This document shows positions 50,701 through 63,500 of a DNA stretch of 64,000 nt, piece by piece. This stretch comes from Cololabis saira (lineage: Eukaryota; Chordata; Actinopteri; Beloniformes; Belonidae): contig NC_084610.1 of assembly GCF_033807715.1 (NCBI RefSeq), forward strand, positions 5,952,769 through 6,016,768. The letters run 5' to 3'. The notes under the pieces are model-generated. The model was not told where the DNA came from. It saw nothing but the letters and a program-made list of their open reading frames with translations, and made no database searches. A program made the position numbers and the translations under genes. The stretch's first letter is position 1. Every line of letters starts with the position of its first letter.

Positions 50701-53700
50701 CTGGCCCCTGGTCTTTTCTCGACTGAAGATGAGCCCTGTATCCATGAGGCCCACAACGTCCTCCTCCCTTGACCTGTCAGTGGAGCCTTTAAATAGCTGC
50801 TGCAGAAATAGGGGGGCGTCAGCCGCCCCGCTACTGGCTGCCCCCTCTCCGGGGGGGGTGTAACCTGAAACACCCACCGGGCCCGGCTCTCCAAGTGCAC
50901 CTCTGCTTCCGTGCCAGGGGTCCGGGAATTTGAAATATAGTCATCCCCCATCTGCCCCGAGACAATAAAAAGTGAACCTCCAAACTGTTCTAGTCACACA
51001 CTCTTAATTATTACACCTTGTTAATTAGTATAATATTTTTTTCTTTGTGCCGGAAATGAGGAGAAGAGATTGAAAGGTTCCCTGTAGCTCCTGAGGATCT
51101 GCCGGGTCTTATGCAGTCCCTTGGATCCCCTCGGTGATGATGAGATCAATGATTACAGCTATAAAGTGCACAGAAAAAGAAGACGTACTCACTCCGAGTT
51201 GAGTCAGGACTTGGCAGCCGTTCTGCTGCTGCATCCACTTTTATGGACGGGACCTTTTTTTTCTTTTTTTTTTCCTTTTTATGGCAAAGATCCATTTCAT
51301 TTTTATGCACGTCCCCAGAGAACCATTGCAGTAATTGCTGTGTTGCAAGAAGGTCAGCGGGAATCGCCAGGATTGCAAGTTTGATCCTAATTGATTGGAC
51401 GGCGGCGTCCGCAGCACTCAGCAGAAAAGCCTCTCGGCCGGTTCGGTCCTTTCTCTAATTGCAGCCTTCGCTCTTGCGCTCGGACGTGTGAATCTGGACG
51501 CTGGGAGGAGGAATGCGGGGGTCAGACGCTGCAAGGTTTGGACAGATCGCGGGGAGTCTTGATTGTTTTGGAAGATCCAACAATGAGAAGTTGCCAGAAG
51601 CTGATTCAGTAAAATTGTGGCAAATAAGAACTGGCGAGTCCATTTCATTATTTGGAAAAAGTACTTAATGACAAGAGAAGCATTAGCTTGGGAGTAAGTC
51701 AATCACGTGTAAAACGGGCCGATACCCCAAAGCTAAATGAATGAGTGTCAACGAGGGAGCGGTTTATTTTTACACGCCGCTGCCCAACGGACTCGACCTG
51801 GACCTGTTTATTTGTCTGGGTGTTAAACAAATGCTTCATCCCCGTATCTTCATGCGTCTGAGGACTCTGCTAACGCTTCCCGCTGCCATTTTTATCCCCT
51901 GACCTTGGAACTGCTCGTTGAGCGGACTCGGTGAGAGATGGGTGTCTTAAACGGGTGTGCAGGATTGGGAAGCTCAAAGTTGTCAAAGGGAATGTCATGC
52001 ACGACCACGCGGGGGAACCTGAGCAGAAGAGTGTCCCGAGCATTCAGCGTTTGGGTTTTGTGCACAAAGACGCATGTACATCTGTTTTTGTCAGCGTTAC
52101 ATGAATGCGTGATGGTGCGTAGGCCTATAAAGGGTTAGTATATGTTTTTATGAGGCACGCAGTGCACCTTGTGTATTTCGCCTTTGCTCCACTGGCAGCC
52201 CTGCGGTGGAAGCAGCTGTCGACCCGGAGGTCAGAGGAGTCAGGAGGGCAGCGTTTAGGGCTCCGAGGGGGTTTGTGTGCGACTACAAGCAAATATGCCT
52301 TTGAGAGGCATCAGAAAGCGGTACATGATTGCCATCCAATAGGGAAGGAGTTCACAGCCACCATCGCGCCCTTGTTTATTTTTTTATTTATTCAGGTTAA
52401 GATTACAGGGACAATGCACATTCATAAACATTTCTGTAAATGTGCCAGTTTAGCCATCCTGGCTAATTTCAACCGCAGTCCCTGGGCAGGTGTGATGGCA
52501 ACTACAAGACTTACAACAATACATTAAAACAAGGACAACAACACTGTACACTTCATAAGGGCACAGAAGAACACATAAAACACTTAAGAATAAAGACAAT
52601 AAATACGTAAAACATTAAACAAATAAAACACGCTTCATGTTATTTGGATATGGTCACACACTTGATTGTCTTTTAACCATAATTTTAACTCAATTTTAAA
52701 TGAATGATATGTGTCATTGTTTCTGATATACTGGACTGTCTCAGAAAATTAGAATATTCTGTTAAAGTTCTTTATTTTCTGTAATGCAATTTAAAAAAAA
52801 AAAAAAAAAATGTCATACATTCTGGATTCATTACAAATCAACTGAATTATTGCAAGCCTTTTATTATTTTAATATTGATGATTATGGCTTACAGTTACGA
52901 TTAAGATTCCCAGAATATTCAAATTTTTTTAAATAGGATATTTGAGTTTTCTTAAGCTGTAAGCCATGATCAGCAATATTAAAATAATAAAAGGCTTGCA
53001 ATAATTCAGTTGATTTGTAATGAATCCAGAATGTATGACATTTTTGCATTACAGAAAATAAAGGACTTTATCACAATATTCTAATTTTTGAGACAGTCCT
53101 GTATGTTGGCAGACTGTTCCATGTATGAGATGCTCTTACTGAAAAAGCTCCAAGATCAGTCCTCCTCCTAGGTATTATGCAGTCCCCTCTTACTGCAGAC
53201 GACTATTGTCAGTTGTTTTCTGCTTAATAAAAGCACTAAGAGGGGGAGGGGCTAAGTTGTGCAGTATCTTATAGACAAGACAAGCATCAGTGAATTTGAT
53301 AAGATTATCCCAACTCAACCCTATCGTACCTTTCTGCAATGCTAGTTCACACAGCTCCCATTTAGCTACCGTTACACCTCAGTCTCCACCCAGTGAGGTC
53401 ATGCCGCAGACACAGAAAGAAACTTTACACCGTTACACCTTCGTGTGCGTCACACAGCACAGCAGGGGGGAATGAAGTTGCTGCAGAGGCAAAACAAACT
53501 GTAGCTCCTGGTGGTTCCTTTTATCTCATGCTCTCTTTGCACGGCTGCCATAAAAGTCTCCTCATGCATAATCACCGATATAACGGACAGATGCACTTGT
53601 TTTTTTATGCTTGGGATCTAATGGTTTAGTTTCACATTAACTACCCACCAGGGGATCAGCGAGCCATCCCATACCAGCTCCAGGCAGCGAATCAAGCACA

Positions 53701-54467
53701 ATCGCCATTTAGCTTTTTTTCCCCCTTTTTTTCTATACTCGACCGCTTAAATCTATAATTAGCATATTGAACAGTTGAACAGTTGCCTGGAAAAACACAG
53801 TTTGAGCTTGTTAATTGTGAGCAGACTGCACACTGCAAAACACCCCCTCTAGAAAGAAGTCTATTACCCCATAAATCTAGTTAAAACTGTCTTATTTTAA
53901 GCGAGGAGCTGGTTTCTGCAGTGCTTGATGTCCAGATGAGGAAACGTCAGTATCTCGCTCACAAATATGGATTTAAAGAACAAACCTTGAATTCAGTCAT
54001 TCCGTTTAAAAGCCGCTGTTTGATGACGCTTGAAAAGGCTTAATTTTCTACATTAAGTGAAGTTTGACATTTCCTTTGTACATTTGTTATGTTACGTCAA
54101 GGATTACAACATTAAAGAAAATTACAGACTTTAAACTTGCCAGCTTCTCTTGAAATAAGGTCTGAACTGTTATTACTTAATCAAAGTATTATGACTTCAT
54201 GCGTGCCGTTTTTAGAAATGTTACACCGATGCAACACCTTTTACAGGTCTGAGGGCTTGTTTGGTGCATTTAAGAGCTCTGAATCATGAAATGCATGTCA
54301 TTAAACGTGAGCGTAACTAGTAATGGCTGATGATTAAACCCGCTGATGCTCCGAGTGCATGGAGTTTTTGCTGTAATGGTTCCCTGAATCTCCGGGAAAT
54401 GACAACCACCACTAAAAGCAGTGTTTAACCACATGAGGATGAGCGTGCGGGTGCCTCCTCCTGTGTG

Positions 54468-54538
<71 letters not shown>

Positions 54539-57500
54539 TGGGCCCAGCGGCAGCTCAGGCCGTCTTCCCTGTTCACCGCCCTCCTCCCATATTTGGCTGA
54601 AGCCGAGCCCTCAAACATGTCTGGAATAGCTGGATAGAGACGGACGGAGACAGATAGTGAGACAGACGCAGAGAGGCTGAGCAGGCGAGAGCAGACCTCT
54701 CTCAAACCTCCGTTTGTAAGCCATAGATTGGATTTTTTTAAACCTTTTTTTTTCCTTTTTTAAATTAGTGAAGTTAAGGAGAGATTGAATGAATGAAATA
54801 AAAAACAAGGAACCAAGAAGAGCAGCTGGACAGCTCTAACTGGTGAGTATGAGGTCTTCTAATTATCACCAGCTACTTTCTTTATCTGTTAAAACCGCTG
54901 TGGAAGTCAGTGTCATTGTCTTAGCGGCACATGTTCAAACAAACTTTATTAGTTGATCATTTTTGCTGTGCATGTATGATTTTTTCTCCTCCTTCAAGAA
55001 AGAAAGTGTTTCTTTTCAAACAAAATGACAAAAGCGCAGCATTCTGTCTGTTTGGGGCTCCGCACACAAGAGTCTGTTTGCCTGTTTATTGCGTTTCCAT
55101 GCCAACGTTGATGCATCCTGCGTGTTTGGCGCCTATATGGCACAAAATGAGTCATGGAGCGAGCAATTTGTGTGTGGAACATTTTATGAGCGGCCTGCAA
55201 TTTGGGTTCACCAAAACTATTCGGGACTTTGATTGGTAACTTCATGTGTGCTGCGGAGAGCTCGGACTGGGACACAGAACATTTAACATTTAACAAAAAG
55301 CCCCTGGATGGGGTGTTTAAGTTAGGAACTTTATGTGGCAAGGAGAAATGCATTAAAAGAAGTGGCCTCTTGTGGTTTCACTGACCAGATTGCACCAAAA
55401 ATTACTTCGTTCTTCAATGGTGCATTGAAGAAAAGGAGAACATGTTCAGTTATGTTATTTTCTTGTGGCATATCCATAAAAATGGAGCACAGTCAGCTAT
55501 TTTAAAAGCAGCCTGTGTGTGTCTTGCATGAGCCCATAATGCTTCCAGTTAGGCCTCTTGCTGACAGCACAGTGAGCTGCAGCAGCAGGTTCAAATCCCA
55601 GTCCTGGAATCCCTGCCGACTCGCTCTTCATCTCTTAATTCCTCCTTTCTCCTACTGTCTGTCAAGATGCCTCCGTGCAGCTTCTCCCTACGTCCTCCCC
55701 TTTGTCGTCATTCCCTCGGCCGTTTACTCGCTTAACATCATCCCTCGTATTTTTGGAAATCTTCTCTTTCTCAGGAAAATCCCCCAACAAATTTAGATGT
55801 GGAGATTCATAGCAGCAGCCCGTATGTGAAGGCAGTGGGATGAAATGTGATTGGTTGATGATGTCAGAAGCGCCGGCGTGATGCTGCTGTGAGGTCACGG
55901 TCAGGCCGGTGTGATAAAAGCTCAAGGTTGAAAGTTTGATATTAGAATCTCAAATATTGCTCAGCCGGCAGCCTTACAGCCAACTTTTGATTTACCGTTT
56001 TTAATTTCATCGATCGCCCAACTTTGAATTAACTGCTCAAGTTTATTTTTCCATATTTAAAAAAAACTGTAGATTTCTAACACCCTGCCAATATAGAAGG
56101 ATAAAATGGTTTAAAAGGCACTAAAGGCACTAAAGTAACTTGAGTTAAAAATAAAAATACACACATTTCAACATATGTACAGTATTTTCCAGTCTCTCTC
56201 CTTAAAAATGTTATACCTCCAACCGATAAAAGGACACTTCAGTTTAGTTAAAATAACCAATATGTGTGATAAAAAGTTGGAGACACGTCATTTTAACTTT
56301 CAGGCAAAGTCCAAAGAGTTAAAAAGAACTACATTTCTGGAGAAATTGCAGTTGGATGCTGGATTGGTTTCCATGGTGATGACAAGTGCAACATTGTATC
56401 CGGCTTTAATTGAGACTAAGCTAAAACTTTGTCTCAAACTACCAGCGTGACTCTTAATGAAATGTCTTTTCCACCGTGAGAACTACAACACATTTCCTCA
56501 TAAGTCGATGTGATATTTGTTTGGAAATCCTGCTCTTGGTTTATATGAAGCAGATTTTAAAAAAGAGGATGGTTTTCTTCCATATTGATGAAAAATTTGG
56601 GGCGGTCAAGTGAAAACTTTGGCCTCTAGAGCAGGTTAAAGATAAAGTTTTTCTTACCACTTGGCTCACAAAAAATATATTTTTTATTGCTGGAGGATTT
56701 TTGCAGATAAATCATCAATTAGTTTTTCTTCAGAAATGGTGCAACACGTCTCCAACAAATATTTTCTCACACATGAATGAAAGCTTTCCAGTTTTGAAAT
56801 GCAACATTTGCAGACAACACATTTTTGTGAAGGAAGCCAAGTACGGTAAATGTCTCCTGGACTGCTTTTGCTTTAGTGTTAAAGTTCAGTCTTTAAAAAG
56901 AGCAATAGGTTTGTGTTTCTTGGAGGTAAATGTGGAGGAGCTGCATGTGACGGACTCACACTGAGGTACCGTAGACGGAAGGCAGATGCTCTGTTATGAC
57001 AGCTTCTGATCCTCGTAAGTGAAAGACGGATGGATGGACAGATGCATGGAAAATAAAACCTCCAGTCAGTAGACCCTGGGGCGTACGGAGGCAGACACGG
57101 AGGCTAGAGAGCCTGACGCGATCCTGTTTAGTCCACTTTTAGTCCTTGTTCATATGCAAGGAGGCAAACGAGGCTAAACTGGGTTTTGAAATGACATTTA
57201 AGTCTGAAGGTAAGAAGTCGGAACTTTGTCTGAAAAAAAGAAAACCATAAGACATTAAGTCTGTTTTTTCAGGACTGATGGGGATTTAAGTCATCATTTT
57301 TATCAAATATTTATTTTTTTTAAACATTGCATTTTATTGAAGGATGCAGCAAAGATTCATGGATTGATAGTTGCAGCAGGAATGTTTCCTGTGATACCTT
57401 CAGCCTTGTTGTTTTTGCAGTGTAATTTACTCATAAATGATCCATCCATGAGAAGATCCCAGTCTGCAGCGTCATTTTCTTCAGATAGAACAAAAGAAAA

Positions 57501-60500
57501 GAGTGGGTATGACTATCACAAGGCTGTGGACCACCACCAGGTAGTTTTATGATCGTCACTCGGATGGATGACATCATCCTGGCAGCAATCTCAGGGAGAG
57601 GCACCGATACGGTCGCATCACGTCACCGCAGACTGCGACAGCCGGACAGTGTTAGACAGTTCGACAGCCAGACGTGGCAAATATAAACAGTTTTACTTGA
57701 GCCAGTCACTGATACACTAACCGTGACACCTTTATTTGCTGATGGACTTGTCACACCATCCCCTATAAGGGCATCTCATTTTCTCTGTAAGCTGTGCTGC
57801 AAAAAAAATAGCCTAAGATTGGGAGCATACGCCACATTTTTTTGTTGGAAAACGTTTAATAAATGAGGACAGTAGTGACATTTCAAACACAAACACAGGT
57901 CTTACAGAGCACTGGTGTGATGGATATTACAGCATATACATTTGTGCATGTGCAGACCTGCAGACAAAAAACTGTGACAAGTGATGAAAGGCAGTACGTG
58001 TAGGCGGGTTTCCAAGGAAACGTATATGAAAGATGTAGCAGGCTGCTAATTTTGTTAACCAAACCTCACTGGTGTGAATAGTTCACCATTTTTCTTAAGG
58101 TATTTAAATAATAATCCAGCTGAGTGAGGTCTGAGCTTAAATACACAAAAAGAAAAGTTCTTAAATATCCCAGCAGAAAACTTTGAATCTTGTCTTTTGT
58201 GTAGTTCCCCATTCTGAGAAAGTACAAAGCGACAGTGGGAAGAAAAGCATCTTAATGAACAGGAAGACGACACAGCAAACGAGTATTTAAGTACAGCAAC
58301 ATTTGCACTTCAGACAGTAACGAGAACGGTTTTAACTGCAGTAATAATGACGTATAAGAAGTGTAGGACCACTGCATCATGGGAGCTCCCCCCATCAATG
58401 GTTATTTTTAGGTAAACTGTGCTCACGTTTTTTTTTACTTTGTCTTAAAAAAACAGTTTCACTGTTCATTTTTATTTATTTTATCCATGTTTTTATCTAT
58501 TTTATAAATGGTTCCTTTCATCTCTGCAAGCCCCAGGCCCCCCCACAGATGGCCGTGTGAACTGGAGATGTTCATCTGCTCGGATGTACATTTATAAACG
58601 TGAATGCATGCATGAAATCATACACCAGTCCTCATAGAAGTCGTCTATTTAATCCATCTTTCTATATTTACACCTATATGTGTTTCGTAAAAATGGGTTT
58701 GACCCTTTTAATAAGGTCATCATGTTGTCTTTGAAGTGTCCAGATTTACTGAAACCCTCTTAGAACCATTTAAAATCCGACCCACTCACAAAAAACTTTC
58801 GATTCAAAATTAATTAATTGAATGCGATGAAAGAACGTAATGCATCTTTTATGTAATTTGAATAAAAAGAGACGTTCTGGGACATTACCAAATAAAAAAA
58901 AAATCGTATATAATGTCAAATATGAACAAATTACGCTGCTAAATTAGAAATCTGTTAATAGTTGAGTGGAAAAATGTTATTTGGTGAAATATATTATAAA
59001 TTTGAGGTCAACTTTTACACACAGCAGGAATGATAATAAAGTCAGTGTGACATGAAGTTGCTGGTCGACTCAAAAAAAAAAAAAGCGGGTATATTTATCA
59101 AGTAGATGTGGCACATTTATTGACGGGGTCCAGTATCAAATGACGCACTAATTATATTTGTTCTCATTCCTTTGTGGATATGCTGACAAATGGGCGGCTT
59201 CAGTCCCCCAGTCTGTTAATCTCAAATGTGCCGCGCGTATAATCCTCCCAGAAGTCTATTTGATGCAGCAATAACAGTGTTTGTAGCACATTGTCTATTT
59301 ATAATAAACCATTGGGCACAGGTGTTACAATGGCTTTTTAATTGCCTCCAGAGCCGCGATGTAGCGAGGAAACACTCCAGCGAACACTTAAGGCCCTGTA
59401 TGAGCAATGTCTCTGCTGCTTCCCCGGGACAGGAAAGCACCTGTCACGTGACAGAATAAAGAGCACTCACAGGTGTGGGTCTGCGTGTTAAAAAAGAGCA
59501 GCTGGAGAAGTCGTTTTTTAAAGGTTTTACACATAAATACAGCTTGAAGCCACTTTGGAGTTTACTGACTATTAAATTGAGAAGTGGCGAGCACAGCTTC
59601 GGCTGTGAACCATGAAGAATGGCATGTTCCACTCATCTACCGGAATAGGAAAAGAGTTGTTCACTGTTTGCATTAGCCAAGCCTCAGTGAGTCAAGCAGG
59701 CTAATTTGAGCCCTGGTTGCAGCTATTTGTTGACACCAGACGAAAGCTATTTGCTCTATTCTGACAGAGAGCTGCTGGTTTATGTCATTCATAATCGTGA
59801 TCATTAGACGTAACACCGGGCCGGAGCCCTGCTGACTTTCACGCTACCGTACAAACACGCGCCATGTTTGGACATGATATGCAACTGTTAACATAACTAC
59901 TGTATACCTGTGTTCATGTTTCATAAGTCAAATGCAGCGCTTGGCGTAGGTTGTCTCCATGCCTCGACTTAAGTCGTATCCGAAATTAGGGCGTCCAAGT
60001 CGAACCGGTATTTATTTTCAAGCTGGGTATGTGCACGTAGGCCGAAAGAAAAACATCATGCTGGATATTAAAGACATGTGACTCTACAACAGAGACAGGA
60101 ATAAAAGTCATCCTCTCTGTGCTATTGTTTGTCAACAAAATTAAGCCAAAAACAAATGTGGGCAATACTAAGTGCCCCCTTCCAGCAGATTTAAGAGGAT
60201 GATCGCAGGCAGGGGCTATTAATCATGAATTTGTCATCAGAAGGTGTTCAGACCGCTGCAAAAGCAGATGTTTTAGAAGTTTTGTGGTCTGGAGCACTCA
60301 GATGTGTGTTAACCCGATGCCAAGAGAGAAAAACATGAGCAACGGTTGCTCCACATTGGTCTATAAATGGTTATTAAACCATTTTCACATAATTCAATAG
60401 TCCACAGTAAGAAATATTATGATGTAAGTAAGAAACATTCAAGACATTTGCCAGTCTTCCCAGGTGTGAACTGAAGCAACACACAATGAGTTCATTTTAT

Positions 60501-63500
60501 TGCAGCGAATGATGGATATAAATCATTGTAAAGTTGAAATATCATTTTAACAGCTTCCCCTCATCCCTTTGTATTTCCATTTAAAGGATAAACTTGAAAC
60601 AGAACATAATTGTGTGGTTCAGACAAATTGATTGTTTGTCCATTCAACAATCAGACAAGATGCTTTTATAAAGAACCTCTCAGATTTGCGCTGTGTGTCT
60701 AGGGCTGTGCGATTAATCGATTTTAAATCTAAATCGGATTTATTAATCACAATCGATGTTAAAAAAAGGAAAATCGGAAAATCGATTTTCCTTTTGTGCA
60801 GCTGGCTGCATTACAGACAGAGCTTGTCTAGTCATCTTTGTTTGGTCAAGAAAATTGTAAATGTTGTCACTTTACTAAACTCAAGGAGGACTTACAGTAT
60901 CTTTCAATTGCACTTCATTCCCAATAGGGACATTTGTTTGCTATTTTTCTTTAAAAATAAAGATAAAATATTTGAAACAATTTATTCCATTGTCTTTTGT
61001 AGTTTTAGGAAAAAAATCGAAAATTGAAATCGAAAATCGGGTTTTCAGAGAAAAAAAATCGGGATTTTATTTTTGTCCAAAATCGCCCAGCCCTACGTGT
61101 GTCTGTAATTTTGTGTAATATCATTGCAAAATGAAAGCAACATTGTGTTACTGGAAAGCATCTGGATTTTTATCTCACCCCTTCTTTAATCCCTCGCTGA
61201 GCTGTTGACATGTCAGCTGGTAGCGTCTGCTCTGTGGATTTAACCAGCAGCTGGAAAAAGTGTCACCCCAGCAAAAGTGGCTCTGAGCACTTAAAGATCG
61301 CCTTTTATCAGCGGCAGGAAGGGCAAACCCTTCTCTGGTAAAGCTCAGAATGAGCCAGAAACAGTTCAACAAAACACTTTGATCAAACATTGAAGATGAC
61401 CAAGATCTGAGGCCTTAAAATACACGTAGAATAGACACATTGTTATGGACGCTATGGTGCAGGGAGGGGAGGTGGCACACAGTTGAGGGATCCCCTGATG
61501 ATGTCACCCGGCAGGGCGCTCCAAACATGTGGCGTGGGAGTTGTAGTTTATCTAAAATGACTTATCTTCCTTGTGGAAGTGGAGGTGCTGACGGCTACGG
61601 AGTCCCTCCCCCCGCTGCCGGGAACAGGCAGCGATCTTCCCACAGTGCCAGCTCACCCCCCTGGGCGGTGTCAGTGGTACAACCCTGCCTTGCTCCACTA
61701 GAGCACATGTTGCATGATGGGAGGACATGAATCAGAGAGGACTGGAAGATTTAGATTTAGTGAAGACGCTCACTAAATCAGTGCCTGAAGGACTACAATC
61801 TGGCAGCTTTCATTTTATCTGAAGGTTTGCTTGTAATAATGATGTAAAAATTGAGAGCGCTGACTTGTACAGGTAAGGAAGATGTTTTTATCTCAAATTA
61901 ATAGCGTTTAGTATTTTTTTTAAAGTTATAATCAAAATAGAACATTCTATTTTTATTCATTTATCTTTTTTTCAATATGTCATATTAGATCTAATAACAT
62001 AAGGAGCCAGACTAATCCCCATCCCTCCCATCTAAGTGTAACTCTAACCCTTCATGTATACCGCCATAATGTGTCGACATTCAGAACAACCACAGGAACA
62101 AACTGTGTTTACAGCTTCCCCGCCTGCCCTCTCATTCTTGTTGCTTCTGCGCCAGGGAGTTGTTGTTGACATGTTGGGTTTTGAAATAGCTGCGGTCCAC
62201 CAGCGAGCCACCATCTGTCCCCAGGGGTCGCTCAGTTTGGAACGTCCACACACGAGCCAGCCGGGACCGGGCGTCTGTTGTGTATCACTTTGTACAGGAA
62301 TCCCGCATAAGAGAAACTTTCTTCCTGTGTTACCTCAGAAGGACTTGGTGCGTGTTTGTTGGTGTGCCATGGTTTCAAGTTCAGTCGAAAATGAACTCTT
62401 CCAATTGCGAATTCAGTCCTGGACACATATATGCATTTATGTGCCAAAGGCAGCAAAAAAAAGCTGAAAGGAGTTTGTTTACAAGAACTATAACCTGGTC
62501 CAGTCAGCAAATTACACCTGAAAATAGCTACTGAAACTTTGCACTTAATAAAAGAAAAACATGTATTTACTTTTAGTTAAGCCTGTTCACACCTCATATG
62601 CAGTCAGTCCGACATTGCTGACATGATTCAGCAGTAGATGGCTCGTCCTCCCCCAGTGACGCTCTGGGCCTCCAAATTGACACCGGTCCACTTTTCTTTG
62701 GTTCACACCGACCAGCTGTTTCCGAGTGCCGGGCAGACCCATCCTTGTTCACGTCAGAGTATGTGGGCCTGCTCTGATGCTATGTGACGGGGGCTTCAGA
62801 CCTGCAAATTGGCTATTAATAGGGCCAAAGAGGTTTGTTGTTGGTAGATGTGCTACATGCTGAAATTCAGGGTCGCAAGGATCAATTGAAATTCAATCAA
62901 TGTGCTTTTGGGTTGGTGATACTGTACAAAAATACATCATGTTCGGAGCCAGTTCTTACGCATTGAACACAAAAAGATTTGCAAATTTCCAAGGAAAAGG
63001 GTGTGCGTTTCCTTTTACTAAGTATATGCACAAAACTGTATTAATTCGTTTTCTTGTGTCTCTCTGTGCCTCTTTCAGATGTTGTTCACACCCAGGGTCC
63101 ACTTGATGGAAGTCTTTATGCCCGGGTCTGCAAGAAAGACTCCCTGGAGGGAGTTGTCACCATCAACGGCCTCCCAGTCTGTGAAAACCCCTTAACAAAT
63201 GCAGAGAACTCCTTGACACAGGCCAGCCATCCCCTGCAAACCACTGAGCATACCCTTCCTGTGACAGGCCACACCTCCCTGCCCGCTGTCGACCACACAC
63301 TCTCCGTGAGTAGTGACTCAGGCAACTCAACAGCATCAATTAAAACTGATCGTACTGATGAGCACAGCCATCCCTTGCAGACTGCCGTGAGCCACAACAA
63401 TCCAACGACAACCCAGCCAGCACTTAGCCCGCAGGAGAAACGAGAGCTGGACCAGCTTCTGAGTGGCCTTGAAGCACCAACGCAGCGGCAAGCTTACCTG

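Noticed and set aside
54412..54705. Minus-strand open frame rich in His-Thr repeats
   Set aside because: It is a translation of the GT microsatellite at 54462-54538.
55580..55605. tRNA-like B-box word GGTTCAAATCCCA
   Set aside because: No A box or cloverleaf could be drawn upstream; at most a SINE relic.
60632..61027. 131-codon plus-strand open frame
   Set aside because: Most of it lies inside the hAT-type element at 60700-61095 and it has no homology.
62054..62467. 137-codon open frame left of the long tensin exon
   Set aside because: No homology, no usable phase to join 63079, and no conserved tensin motif.
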